A stretch of DNA of 64,000 bases from Prescottella equi. GTDB taxonomy: Bacteria; Actinomycetota; Actinomycetes; Mycobacteriales; Mycobacteriaceae. Below the pieces are notes generated by a model. That model searched no databases and was not told the origin of the DNA. It saw nothing but the letters and a program-made list of their open reading frames with translations. A program made the translations under genes and the position numbers. Below are positions 25,278-33,915 of this stretch, one piece after another; position 1 is the stretch's first letter, and the number at the start of each line of letters is the position of its first letter. The stretch is from the NCBI RefSeq assembly GCF_002094305.1, contig NZ_LWTX01000013.1, positions 1 through 64,000 on the forward strand, in the 5' to 3' direction.

Positions 25278-26954
25278 ATGACCGAGGAACCACGAGGTAC
25301 CGATCCCGCCGTCGCCCCCGGGCAGCAGGCGACCTTCAGTCACCGTCAGATCCTGGCGATCCTCAGCGGCCTGATGCTCGGCATGTTCCTCGCCGCGCTC
25401 GACCAGACGATCGTCGCGACCGCGATGCGCACCATCGCCGACGACCTCGACGGCTACGCGCTCCAGGCGTGGGTGACCACCGCCTACCTGATCACCGCGA
25501 CCCTCGTCACCCCGCTGTACGGAAAACTCTCCGACATCTACGGCCGCAAACAGTTCTTCATGGCCGCGATAGTCCTGTTCGTCATCGGCTCGGTGCTGTG
25601 CACCTTCGCGCAGTCGATGTACATGCTCGCGGTGTTCCGGGCGATCCAGGGCCTGGGCGCCGGCGGCCTGTTCTCCCTCGCCCTCGCGATCGTCGGCGAC
25701 ATCGTCTCCCCGCGCGAGCGAGCCCGCTACCAGGGCTACTTCCTGGCCGTGTTCGGCACGTCGAGCGTCCTCGGCCCGGTGATCGGGGGCCTGCTGTCGG
25801 GGCAGCCGTCGATCCTGGGAATCGCCGGTTGGCGGTGGGTGTTCCTTGTCAACGTCCCCATCGGACTGGTCGCGCTCGCCGTGGTGTGGCGGGTTCTGCA
25901 CCTGCCGCCCGTGCACCGGCCGATGCGGATCGACTGGTGGGGCGCCCTGGTCCTCGCGGTCGGCCTGGTGCCGATTCTCGTGGTCGCCGAGCAGGGGCGC
26001 GCGTGGGGCTGGACCAGTCCGGAATCGTTGACCTGCTACGCGATCGGCGTCGTGGGCGTGCTGGGATTCGTCGTCGTCGAGTACTTCATGAAGGACGCGG
26101 CGCTGTTCCCGCTGCACTTCTTCCGCGGCCAGACCTTCGCGCTCGGCGTGCTCATCAGCTTCCTGGTGGGCGCTGTGATGTTCGGCGCGATCACCGTCAT
26201 TCCGCAGTACCTGCAGGTGGTGCAGGGCTCGAGCCCGACGCTCGCCGGATTCCAGATGCTGCCCGCAGTACTCGGCATCGCGATCGGCTCGGTGGTCTCC
26301 GGCCAGTTGATCGCCCGCACCGGCCGCTACCGGATCTTCACGATCGTCGGCGCCGTCCTCATTGCGGTGGCCGCGCTGCTGCTGCACTCGGTGACCGCGC
26401 ACACCAGTCTGTACGTCTTCATGACCTTCATCTTCGTGCTCGGGCTCGGGCTGGGAAACCTGCTGCAACCGTTGACCCTCGCGATCCAGAACGCGCTGCC
26501 GCCCAAGGACATGGGCGTCTCCACCGCATCCGCAACATTCTTCCGGCAGATCGGCGGCACGCTCGGCGTCGCATTGTTCCTGTCGATCCTCTTCGCCCAG
26601 CTGACGCCGTCGATCACCACGCAACTGCAGGACGCCGCCCGGTCATCCGAATTCCAACAGGCGGTCGCGGCCGGTGCGAGCAGCCCGAACCCGGTGGAGG
26701 CCGAGATCGCTCGCGGCCTGATGAGCGGGGACCCGAGCGCCGCGAGCGCCGCGATGAACGACACGTCCTTCATCGAACAGCTGAACCCCACGCTCGCGGC
26801 CCCGTTCAAGGACGGATTCGCGATCGCCTTCGAGGCCGTCTACCCGCCGATCGTGGTCCTCGCCGTCGTGTCGCTGGTGCTGATCCTCATCTGGCGGGAA
26901 GTCCCGCTTCGGCAGAAATCGGGTGTGGACGCCGACGAGTCCGTCGACAGCTGA
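25278..26954 (+). CDS. MFS drug exporter, DHA2/EmrB-QacA type (14 TM)
   Basis: This 558-residue transporter has about 14 hydrophobic segments. Helix 1 carries LDQTIVATAMRTI (DHA2 motif near residue 36), and the loop between helices 2 and 3 carries GKLSDIYGRKQFF. A large extracellular loop before the last helix (about 445-515) is rich in Ser, Ala and Asn. Such pumps export drugs or metabolites with proton antiport. ATG at 25278 follows GGGGG only weakly. It is probably co-transcribed with the crotonase gene. Confidence 0.88.
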   Translation: MTEEPRGTDPAVAPGQQATFSHRQILAILSGLMLGMFLAALDQTIVATAMRTIADDLDGYALQAWVTTAYLITATLVTPLYGKLSDIYGRKQFFMAAIVLFVIGSVLCTFAQSMYMLAVFRAIQGLGAGGLFSLALAIVGDIVSPRERARYQGYFLAVFGTSSVLGPVIGGLLSGQPSILGIAGWRWVFLVNVPIGLVALAVVWRVLHLPPVHRPMRIDWWGALVLAVGLVPILVVAEQGRAWGWTSPESLTCYAIGVVGVLGFVVVEYFMKDAALFPLHFFRGQTFALGVLISFLVGAVMFGAITVIPQYLQVVQGSSPTLAGFQMLPAVLGIAIGSVVSGQLIARTGRYRIFTIVGAVLIAVAALLLHSVTAHTSLYVFMTFIFVLGLGLGNLLQPLTLAIQNALPPKDMGVSTASATFFRQIGGTLGVALFLSILFAQLTPSITTQLQDAARSSEFQQAVAAGASSPNPVEAEIARGLMSGDPSAASAAMNDTSFIEQLNPTLAAPFKDGFAIAFEAVYPPIVVLAVVSLVLILIWREVPLRQKSGVDADESVDS

Positions 26955-26976
26955 CACGTCGGCGGCGGTTCGTCCG

Positions 26977-27840
26977 TCATCGGCCCTGGATGCCGATACC
27001 GTTGAGCTTCTGCGGGTTACGGACGAAGTCGATCGAGGTGACCAACCCCTCGGTGATGCCGAGCGCGACGACGCCGTCCAAAGCGTCGCCGACGAAGACC
27101 AGGAGTGCCGGGTTGTGGTTGACGACGGTGGCGCGCATGGTCTTGTGCTGTCCCTGCGCCGCGATGCCGGACAGGAAGGCGGCGATCGCCTCGGCGCCGA
27201 CGACCGGTTCGAGTGCGGCCCGGACGATGCCGCCACCATCGGCGGTGAGGACGGCATTCGGATCGAGGACGCGCAGCAGCCCTTCCAGATCTCCGGACGT
27301 CGCGGCCTCGGCGAAGGCGTCGACGACACTGCGGTGCACCGTGGGATCGATCGTGAATCGTGGCTTGCGGGAATCGATGTGGTCGCGAGCGCGCGAGGCC
27401 AGTTTCCGACAGGCTGCGGGGTTTCGGCCCAGCGCCGTACCGATCTCGGTGAACGAGAGCCCGAACAGGTCGTGCAGGACGAACGCCGCGCGCTCGGCCG
27501 GGGCCAGCGTCTCCAGGACGACCAGCATCGCCCACGAGATGGAGTCGGCCAGGCTGACCGCGTCGGCCGGATCGGCTGCCGTCTCCACCGGCTCCGGCAG
27601 CCAGGGGCCGACATAGCTCTCACGCCGGCTCCGCGCCGAGCGCAGCACGTCCAGAGCGAGGCGGGAGGTCGTGGTGACCAGCCATCCGGTGAGGTCGTCG
27701 ATCTCGTCGAGGTTGCTGCGCTGCAGGCGGATCCAGGCTTCCTGGACCACGTCCTCGGCCTCGGTCACGCTGCCGAGCAGCCCGTAGGCCACGCCGACCA
27801 GGCGTGGCCGCAGGGCGTCGAACTCGGATGCGACGGACAT
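26977..27840 (-). CDS. ECF41-type RNA polymerase sigma factor
   Basis: This 287-residue protein has sigma region 2 (about 3-72: RLVGVAYGLLGSVTEAEDVVQEAWIRL in parts), region 4 (about 110-165: LAPAERAAFVLHDLFGLSFTEIGTALGR) and a C-terminal SnoaL-like domain (about 175-285) ending in NPQKLNGIG. The fused SnoaL domain identifies group ECF41, in which it senses a signal and controls activity, with no separate anti-sigma factor. ATG at 27840 is 1 nt after the CMD stop. The CMD gene upstream and the ECF41-type promoter in front of it complete the standard module. Confidence 0.88.
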   Translation of the reverse strand: MSVASEFDALRPRLVGVAYGLLGSVTEAEDVVQEAWIRLQRSNLDEIDDLTGWLVTTTSRLALDVLRSARSRRESYVGPWLPEPVETAADPADAVSLADSISWAMLVVLETLAPAERAAFVLHDLFGLSFTEIGTALGRNPAACRKLASRARDHIDSRKPRFTIDPTVHRSVVDAFAEAATSGDLEGLLRVLDPNAVLTADGGGIVRAALEPVVGAEAIAAFLSGIAAQGQHKTMRATVVNHNPALLVFVGDALDGVVALGITEGLVTSIDFVRNPQKLNGIGIQGR

Positions 27841-27841
27841 G

Positions 27842-28315
27842 TCAGCCCCACTGACCGGGGGTGTAGCCGCCTGCCGGCGTGGCCGCGATGACATTCATCC
27901 GATTGTAGGAGTTGATCAACGCGATCAACCCGACCAGCGCGGCGAGTTGGTCCTCGTCGAAGTACTTGGTGGCGTTGGTCCAGACGTCCTCCGGAACGCC
28001 GCCCGCGGCGTCGGCGATGCGGGTGCCCTGCTCGGTCAACTCGAGCGCGGCGCGCTCCGCATCGGTGAAGACGGTGGCCTCTCGCCAGGCTGCGACGAGG
28101 TTGAGGCGCAGCGCCGACTCGCCGGCGTGGGCGGCGTCCTTGGTGTGCATGTCGGTGCAGAAGCCGCAGCCGTTGATCTGGCTGGCACGGATCTTCACCA
28201 GTTCCTGCGTCGTGGCGGGCAGCGTCGAGTCGCCGATCACCTTGCCCGCCGAGTTGATGTACTTGGTGAACTTGGCGGCAGTGGCGTTGCCGAAGAAGTC
28301 GAGTCGAGCGTTCAC
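27842..28315 (-). CDS. carboxymuconolactone decarboxylase family protein (ECF41 partner)
   Basis: This 157-residue CMD/AhpD-like protein has the redox motif NGCGFCTDMHTKDA near residues 54-67. GTG at 28315 follows AGGAGGAAG. It is the first gene of a CMD-ECF41 operon and lies about 34 nt downstream of the predicted ECF41 start site. ECF41 sigma factors are typically linked to such COE (CMD, oxidoreductase or epimerase) genes as their main or only target. The substrate is not known. Confidence 0.85.
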   Translation of the reverse strand: MNARLDFFGNATAAKFTKYINSAGKVIGDSTLPATTQELVKIRASQINGCGFCTDMHTKDAAHAGESALRLNLVAAWREATVFTDAERAALELTEQGTRIADAAGGVPEDVWTNATKYFDEDQLAALVGLIALINSYNRMNVIAATPAGGYTPGQWG

Positions 28316-28355
28316 GGTACTTCCTCCTGATGCGTTGTTTCGCGGTCGGAGGGAG

Positions 28356-28382
28356 GACGGGGCGGGCGCGACTTGTGTGACC
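28356..28382 (-). promoter_or_regulatory. ECF41-dependent promoter
   Basis: On the minus strand, GGTCACA (28376-28382) is followed by exactly 16 nt and then CGTC (28356-28359). The published ECF41 consensus, as I recall it, is TGTCACA-N16-CGTC, so this differs at one base. It is placed to drive the CMD-sigma operon, giving positive autoregulation. The -35 element also forms one arm of a perfect inverted repeat, TGTGACCTG-N8-CAGGTCACA (28376-28401). Confidence 0.75.
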
Positions 28383-28438
28383 TGTTGTGAGGCAGGTCAC
28401 AACATAGCCGGCCTCGTGGGGCGGCGGCTCGGCGGGCG

Positions 28439-29101
28439 TCAGATCCGCCGCATCACCGAGACCACCTTGCCGAGGATCACGGCCTCGTCGCCGTCGATGA
28501 CCTCGTAGGCGGGGTTGCGCGGCTCGAGCAACACGTGCCCGTTACGGCGTCGCAGCACCTTCACCGTCGCCTCGCCGTCGATCATCGCGGCCACGATCTC
28601 GCCGGAGTGCGCCTCCTCCTGGCGGCGCACCACCACGGTGTCGCCGTCGCAGATCGCTGCGTCGACCATCGATTCGCCGCGCACCCGCAGGGCGAAGACG
28701 GTGCCCGAGCCGACCAGCTCGCGCGGCAACGACAGCATCTCGTCGGCGTGCTCCTCCGCGAGGATCGGAGCGCCGGCGGCGATGTCGCCGACGACCGGGA
28801 CCGTCACCGTGTTCTCCGTGGACCGTCCCGGCGCCGAGCCGGCGAGGAACGGGCGCACGTCCAGCTGTCGGGTCATCGACCCGCCCCGGCGCAGGAAGCC
28901 CTTGTCCTCCAAGGCCTTCAGATGCTTCGACACCGTCGACGTGGACCGCAGACCCACCACGTCCGCGATCTCACGGGTACTCGGTGGGCACCCGTGCCCG
29001 TCCACCCAGTCCCGGATCGTCAGCAGGATCCGCTGCTGACGCGGCGGCAGGGTGGAGGCGTCGAGGCCGCCGAACATGTCGAGATCGTCGTAACCGGTCA
29101 C
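28439..29101 (-). CDS. lexA: LexA repressor or LexA paralogue
   Basis: This 220-residue protein has a winged helix (about 18-82, STREIADVVGLRSTSTVSKHL) and an S24 peptidase domain with all self-cleavage elements: Ala109-Gly110 in DIAAGAPI, Ser144 in GESM and Lys181 in ATVKVL. It should repress DNA damage genes and cleave itself when RecA-ssDNA forms. Two oddities: the C-terminal half differs noticeably from mycobacterial LexA, and no TCGAAC-N4-GTTCGA SOS box is seen upstream, though LexA genes are usually autoregulated. It may therefore be a second LexA with another target site. Confidence 0.8.
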   Translation of the reverse strand: MTGYDDLDMFGGLDASTLPPRQQRILLTIRDWVDGHGCPPSTREIADVVGLRSTSTVSKHLKALEDKGFLRRGGSMTRQLDVRPFLAGSAPGRSTENTVTVPVVGDIAAGAPILAEEHADEMLSLPRELVGSGTVFALRVRGESMVDAAICDGDTVVVRRQEEAHSGEIVAAMIDGEATVKVLRRRNGHVLLEPRNPAYEVIDGDEAVILGKVVSVMRRI

Positions 29102-29152
29102 CCGGCGAATCGTAGTGGGGGCGTCGGACGGCGCCGGAAGGCAGCAGAAACA

Positions 29153-29190
29153 GCGAGGGGCGGGACCACCATCGTGGCCCCGCCCCTCGC
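29153..29190 (-). terminator. ppa transcription terminator
   Basis: A GC-rich hairpin with 12 outer and 4 inner base pairs around one mismatch (arms 29153-29169 and 29174-29190) lies just after the ppa stop on the minus strand. On that strand it is followed by TGTTTCTG, a short T-rich run. It would also insulate lexA, 51 bp further on. Confidence 0.75.
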
Positions 29191-29198
29191 AGACGAAC

Positions 29199-29690
29199 TC
29201 AGTGTCCGCCGTTGGCCTTCAGGCGCTCGACGGCCTCCGTGATGACCTTCTCGGCCTCGGCCCGACCGACCCAGTCGGCGCCCGTGACGTGCTTGTTGGG
29301 CTCGAGATCCTTGTAGTGCACGAAGAAGTGCTTGATCGCGTCCAGCTCGAACTGCGCGACATCCGCCAGATCCTGGATGTGATCCCAGCGCGGGTCGCCC
29401 GCGGGGACGCACAGCACCTTGTCGTCGCCGCCGGCCTCGTCGACCATCTTGAACATGCCGACCGGGCGGGCCTCGACGATGACGCCGGGGAAGACCGACT
29501 CGGGCAGCAGCACCATCGCGTCCAGCGGATCGCCGTCTTCGCCGAGGGTGTTCTCGATGTAGCCGTAGTCGGCCGGGTAGCCGAAGGAGGTGTAGAGGTA
29601 GCGGTCCAGCTTCACGCGGCCGGTCTCGTGGTCGACCTCGTACTTGTTGCGCTGGCCCTTGGGGATTTCGATGGTGACGTCGAACTCCAC
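29199..29690 (-). CDS. ppa: inorganic pyrophosphatase
   Basis: This 163-residue soluble family I pyrophosphatase hydrolyses PPi to drive biosynthesis. The conserved metal-binding signature is seen as [13 protein letters not shown], preceded by [18 protein letters not shown], with [15 protein letters not shown] near the N-terminus supplying active-site basic residues. Length is typical of actinobacteria. GTG at 29690 precedes the conserved [12 protein letters not shown]. It is monocistronic with a strong terminator, and divergent from dacB, its usual neighbour in this group. Confidence 0.93.
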   Translation of the reverse strand: MEFDVTIEIPKGQRNKYEVDHETGRVKLDRYLYTSFGYPADYGYIENTLGEDGDPLDAMVLLPESVFPGVIVEARPVGMFKMVDEAGGDDKVLCVPAGDPRWDHIQDLADVAQFELDAIKHFFVHYKDLEPNKHVTGADWVGRAEAEKVITEAVERLKANGGH

Positions 29691-29869
29691 GTCATGTCCT
29701 CACTGTCTGGGTCTACTGGCTGTCTGCCTAGCCCGCCTGGATCGACGGTTCGGGAAAAGGGTAGCCGGTCGGCGATACTGTGTGATGCGGGCGCCGGAAG
29801 CAGTGGGAACTGCGCGCGAGGCGATCTGGGTGGTCCGCGGAATCAGCGGCGAGAGATTTCGGAGGGACG

Positions 29870-31279
29870 TTGGCGGGCGACGGGAAGAAGAAGATCGGCG
29901 CACTGGCCGGACGCCGCCGCCGAAATGTCCGGATCCTGATGTCGCTGGTCGCCGTGCTGATCGTCGCAGTCGCGGCACTGACGATCGTCCTCGTCCAGAA
30001 GGACACCTCCACCGCGGCGGACGGCGCCACCACCACCTCCGCCGAGCCGTCGCCGGTCACCGCGACGCCGCAGGTGGCACCGGTTCCCGACGACGCGCCG
30101 ATGCCGACTCCGGCCGCGCTCGGTGCGGTCCTCGCCCCGCTGGTGTCGAATCCCGCGCTCGGCGCCTTCACGGGTGTCGTCGCCGACGCCCGCACCGGCA
30201 CCACCTTGTGGAGTCAGAACCCCGACACTCCGATGACCCCGGCGTCCACCGCCAAGATCCTCACCGCCGCCGCCGCGATGCTGTCCCTGTCACCGGACCA
30301 TCGGGTCGAGACCCGCGTCGTGCAGGGTTCGCGACCCGGCGAGCTCGTGCTCGTCGGCGGCGGCGATCCGACCCTGACGGCCCAGCCGGTCGGCCAGCCC
30401 AGCTACTACCCGGGCGCGCCCCGGATAGCCGACCTCGTCGAGCAGATCCGGCGCGCGGGTGCGGAGGTCGACAGCATCGTCGTCGACATCAGCGCCTACG
30501 CCGGCCCGACGATGGCGCAGGGCTGGATGCCCGAGGACGTCGCCGCCGGCTACATCGCGCCCATCGAGTCCGTCATGATCGACGGCGCGCGGAGCGACCC
30601 GTTCGCCGAGGAACCGCCGCGCAGCGCCACCCCGGCACTCGACGCCGGTCGTGTCCTCGCGCAGGCCCTCGGCATCGATCTCGCCCGAGTCGCCGTGGGC
30701 AAGGCCGAATCCGGCGCCGCCCCCGTCGCGAGCGTGCTGTCCGCGCCGTTGCGTGACCGGCTCGGGCAGATGATGCGTCGCTCCGACAACGTGCTCGCCG
30801 AGACGATCGCCCGCGAGGTCGCGGTCGCGAAGAACTCCGAAGCATCCTTCACCGGTGCGACGGAAGCGATCGGGAAGACGCTCTACGACGCCGGATTCAA
30901 GACCGACGGGCTCACCCTCCACGACGGCAGCGGGCTGTCCGTCGACGACCGGGTCCCGGCCCGGCTGCAGGCCGACATCCTCACCGCGGCGGCGGGGGAG
31001 ACCAAGCCGCAGCTGCGGCCGATGCTCGACGACCTGCCCGTCGCCGGTGCCACCGGCACCCTGTCCGACCGCTACGCGTCGGGCGACCGGACCGGCGCCG
31101 GCTGGGTGCGCGCCAAGACGGGAACGCTCTCGGTCGCCAGTGCGTTGACCGGGTACGTCGTCGACGTGGACGGTCGGGTACTGACGTTCGCGCTGATGTC
31201 CAACGATCGTCCGCCGGAGGTGAGCCGTCCCGCACTCGATGCGGTGGCGGGTGCGCTGCGGCTGTGCGGCTGCAGGTGA
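29870..31279 (+). CDS. dacB: D-alanyl-D-alanine carboxypeptidase/endopeptidase (PBP4, DacB)
   Basis: This 469-residue protein has a cytosolic basic stretch, one membrane anchor (about 22-43), a Thr/Pro linker and an S13 peptidase domain. The penicillin-binding motifs are SxxK at Ser126-Lys129 (STAK), SDN at Ser305 and KTG at Lys416. It trims peptidoglycan side chains outside the membrane. TTG at 29870 is chosen because GGAGGG lies 4 nt before it and the product begins MAGDGKKKIG. It starts a run of dacB, a DUF2342 protease, tilS and hpt that is conserved in Mycobacteriales. Confidence 0.9.
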   Translation: MAGDGKKKIGALAGRRRRNVRILMSLVAVLIVAVAALTIVLVQKDTSTAADGATTTSAEPSPVTATPQVAPVPDDAPMPTPAALGAVLAPLVSNPALGAFTGVVADARTGTTLWSQNPDTPMTPASTAKILTAAAAMLSLSPDHRVETRVVQGSRPGELVLVGGGDPTLTAQPVGQPSYYPGAPRIADLVEQIRRAGAEVDSIVVDISAYAGPTMAQGWMPEDVAAGYIAPIESVMIDGARSDPFAEEPPRSATPALDAGRVLAQALGIDLARVAVGKAESGAAPVASVLSAPLRDRLGQMMRRSDNVLAETIAREVAVAKNSEASFTGATEAIGKTLYDAGFKTDGLTLHDGSGLSVDDRVPARLQADILTAAAGETKPQLRPMLDDLPVAGATGTLSDRYASGDRTGAGWVRAKTGTLSVASALTGYVVDVDGRVLTFALMSNDRPPEVSRPALDAVAGALRLCGCR

Positions 31280-31312
31280 GGTAGCAGGTAGCAACCGGAA
31301 GTGGGTCGAGAG

Positions 31313-32362
31313 GTGACGGAGCCCGAGCACGGATTCGCGAACGCAGTGGACTGGGGTGTCGCCGCGCGCGCCGGTGCCCGCCTGGCCCCGGCCGGACCGG
31401 CCACGTCCCGCTACACCGCGGAGAGCGTCGTCGCCGAACTCGCGCAGGCGTCGATCCGCGCCGAAGGACCGGTCCGCGACGTCACGAGGCTCGCCGACGG
31501 GCTGCCGATCCCCGAGGCTCAGGTCCTCGATCGGGCCGGCTGGATCCGCGCCGCCGCGCAGTCGATGGCACAGCTCACCGGTTCCGATCTCGAGGCCGGG
31601 CAGAAGACGCTGCTGGCCGGCAAACCCGGCGGACTCCAGGCCGGGGCGATGCTGGCGTTCCTTTCGTCGGCCATCCTCGGCCAGTACGACCCGTTCACCG
31701 GTGAGCACGGCGCACTGCTCCTCGTCGCCCCCAACGTGTTGCAGGTGGAGCGCACGCTGCGGGTTCCGCCCAGCGACTTCCGGCTGTGGGTGTGCCTGCA
31801 CGAGGTCACGCACCGGGTCCAGTTCTCGTCGGCGCCGTGGATGGGCGACTACATGCGCCGGTCCGTCGCCACGCTCGGCGAGGCCGCCGACGAACCGATG
31901 ACCGAGATGGTCACCCGGCTCGCGGGTGCGCTGCGCGAACGCCGCCGCGACGACCTGCCCCCGGATCAGCGCGGCATCGTCGGACTGCTGCGCGCGACAC
32001 AGGCCGAGCCGCAGCGGCAGGCGCTGGACCGGATGCTGATGCTCGGCACGGTGCTCGAGGGCCACGCCGACCACGTGATGGACGCCGTCGGACCCGACGT
32101 CGTGCCGTCGGTGGTCCGCATCCGCAAGGCGTTCGACGCGCGCCGTCACCGCAAGAGCAACCCCGTCCAGCGCGTCGTCCGTGCGCTGCTCGGGATCGAC
32201 GCCAAGATGGCGCAGTACGTGCGCGGCAAGGTGTTCGTCGACACCGTCGTCGCCAAGGTCGGGATGGACGAGTTCAACGCGATCTGGTCCGGCCCCGACG
32301 CGCTGCCCGTCACCGCCGAGGTCGACGATCCGGACGCGTGGATCGCCCGGGTCCTCGGGTGA
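31313..32362 (+). CDS. zinc-dependent metalloprotease-like protein (DUF2342)
   Basis: This 349-residue protein belongs to the family once called coenzyme F420 biosynthesis-associated. The zinc motif HEVTH lies in LWVCLHEVTHRVQF, followed by EAADEPMTEMV, which could supply the third ligand. GTG at 31313 is preferred (MTEPEHGFANAVDW); GTG at 31301 is an alternative. The gene lies between dacB and tilS, as in mycobacteria, and overlaps tilS by 4 bp. Substrate unknown; protease activity is inferred from the motif. Confidence 0.82.
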   Translation: MTEPEHGFANAVDWGVAARAGARLAPAGPATSRYTAESVVAELAQASIRAEGPVRDVTRLADGLPIPEAQVLDRAGWIRAAAQSMAQLTGSDLEAGQKTLLAGKPGGLQAGAMLAFLSSAILGQYDPFTGEHGALLLVAPNVLQVERTLRVPPSDFRLWVCLHEVTHRVQFSSAPWMGDYMRRSVATLGEAADEPMTEMVTRLAGALRERRRDDLPPDQRGIVGLLRATQAEPQRQALDRMLMLGTVLEGHADHVMDAVGPDVVPSVVRIRKAFDARRHRKSNPVQRVVRALLGIDAKMAQYVRGKVFVDTVVAKVGMDEFNAIWSGPDALPVTAEVDDPDAWIARVLG

Positions 32363-33348
32363 GCGCACCGTCCTCGCCGCCGCTGCTCCCGGAGGAGCCC
32401 GCGATTCTCGAGGTCAGGCACGCGGTGCGTGCCTGGCTGGCCCGGCACCACCCGGCGGGAGGTGTCGTCGTGGCGCTCTCCGGCGGCGCGGACTCGCTGG
32501 CGCTCACGGCGGCCGCGGTCGCCGAGGCACCGTCGGTGCGGGCCGTCGTCGTCGACCATCGCCTGCAGGACGGGTCCGCCGAGGTCGCCGCCGCCGCGGC
32601 CGCCCGCGCACTCGAGTTCGGTTGCGCCGGCGCCGACGTCGTGCCCGTCGACGTCACCGGACCCGGGGGGCTCGAGGCCGCCGCCCGCGCTGCCCGCTAC
32701 GCAGCCCTCGACGCCGCGCGCGCCGGGCGCCCGGTACTGCTCGGCCACACCCTCGACGACCAGGCCGAGACCGTGCTGCTGGGCCTCGCTCGCGGCTCCG
32801 GTGGCCGGTCGATCCGCGGGATGGCCGGCTACGACGCGCCGTGGGGTCGCCCGCTGTTGAGGGTGCGCCGCGACGTCACCCGTCGGGCGTGCGCCGAGCT
32901 GGGCCTGGTCGCGCACGAGGATCCGCACAACGCGGACCCGGCGTTCACCCGGGTCCGATTGCGCACCGAGGTGCTGCCGCTGCTCGAGGACGCCCTCGGC
33001 GGCGGTGTCGCCGAGGCGCTCGCCCGGACCGCCGAACACCTCCGCGAGGACGGCGAGGTCCTCGACACACTCGCCGAACGGGCCGTCGCGTCCGCACGTG
33101 ACGGAAATGACCTCGTGATCGAGTACCTGGTCGACGTTCCGGTCGCCGTGCGGCGCCGCGTCCTGCGGCTGTGGCTCCTCGACCTGGGAGCGAAGGCATT
33201 GACGGACAAGCAGTTACGTGCCGTCGACGCCCTCGTCGGCCGCTGGCGCGGGCAGGGCGGCGTCGCGCTCGGCGGCGGGAGAACGGGAGTCAGGTTGGTT
33301 GCATCCCGGCGGCGTGGCAGGCTGTCCGCGGGGTTCGTGAACGACTGA
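32359..33348 (+). CDS. tilS: tRNA(Ile)-lysidine synthase
   Basis: This 329-residue enzyme attaches lysine to C34 of the tRNA-Ile with a CAU anticodon, changing its decoding to AUA. The PP-loop ATP site SGGADS is at residues 41-46, and GHTLDDQAETVLLGLARGSG and the R-rich NADPAFTRVRLRTEVLP follow. GTG at 32359 overlaps the previous stop. It lacks the large C-terminal domains of the E. coli enzyme, as usual in actinobacteria. It is followed 12 nt later by hpt. Confidence 0.93.
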   Translation: MSAPSSPPLLPEEPAILEVRHAVRAWLARHHPAGGVVVALSGGADSLALTAAAVAEAPSVRAVVVDHRLQDGSAEVAAAAAARALEFGCAGADVVPVDVTGPGGLEAAARAARYAALDAARAGRPVLLGHTLDDQAETVLLGLARGSGGRSIRGMAGYDAPWGRPLLRVRRDVTRRACAELGLVAHEDPHNADPAFTRVRLRTEVLPLLEDALGGGVAEALARTAEHLREDGEVLDTLAERAVASARDGNDLVIEYLVDVPVAVRRRVLRLWLLDLGAKALTDKQLRAVDALVGRWRGQGGVALGGGRTGVRLVASRRRGRLSAGFVND

Positions 33349-33360
33349 AGGGAATGCTCC

Positions 33361-33915
33361 GTGTACGAGGGCGACATCGCATCGGTACTGATCTCCGAGG
33401 AGCAGATCGAGGAGCGCACAGCCGAACTGGCCGAGGCCGTCGCCGCGCGCTACGCCGACGAATCGATGCAGGACGACCTGCTGCTCGTGGGTGTCCTCAA
33501 AGGCGCGATCTTCTTCATGACCGACTTCGCGCGGGCCCTGCCGATCCCCACCCAGATGGAGTTCATGGCCGTCAGCTCGTACGGCTCGTCGACGTCGTCG
33601 TCCGGCGTGGTGCGGATCCTCAAGGATCTCGACAAGGACATCGCCGGCCGGCACGTGCTGATCGTCGAGGACATCATCGACTCCGGACTGACGCTGTCGT
33701 GGCTGATGCGCAACCTCCGCACGCGCAACCCGGCGTCGCTCGAGGTCGTCACACTGCTGCGCAAGCCCGAGGCGTGCAAGGTCGACGTCGACGTCGCGCA
33801 CGTGGGCTTCGACATCCCCAACGAGTTCGTCGTCGGATACGGCCTCGACTACGCCGAGCGCTACCGCGACCTGCCCTACATCGGCACCCTCGACCCCAAG
33901 GTGTACGGCGGATAG
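33361..33915 (+). CDS. hpt: hypoxanthine-guanine phosphoribosyltransferase
   Basis: This 184-residue purine salvage enzyme has the PRPP-binding motif [14 protein letters not shown] near residues 100-113, the flexible-loop [11 protein letters not shown], and [18 protein letters not shown] at the end. It forms IMP or GMP from the free bases. GTG at 33361 follows GAAGGGAA. In most Mycobacteriales ftsH is next; here a convergent kinase and an amidase intervene, and the kinase gene's 3' end overlaps the last 40 bp of hpt. Confidence 0.93.
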   Translation: MYEGDIASVLISEEQIEERTAELAEAVAARYADESMQDDLLLVGVLKGAIFFMTDFARALPIPTQMEFMAVSSYGSSTSSSGVVRILKDLDKDIAGRHVLIVEDIIDSGLTLSWLMRNLRTRNPASLEVVTLLRKPEACKVDVDVAHVGFDIPNEFVVGYGLDYAERYRDLPYIGTLDPKVYGG

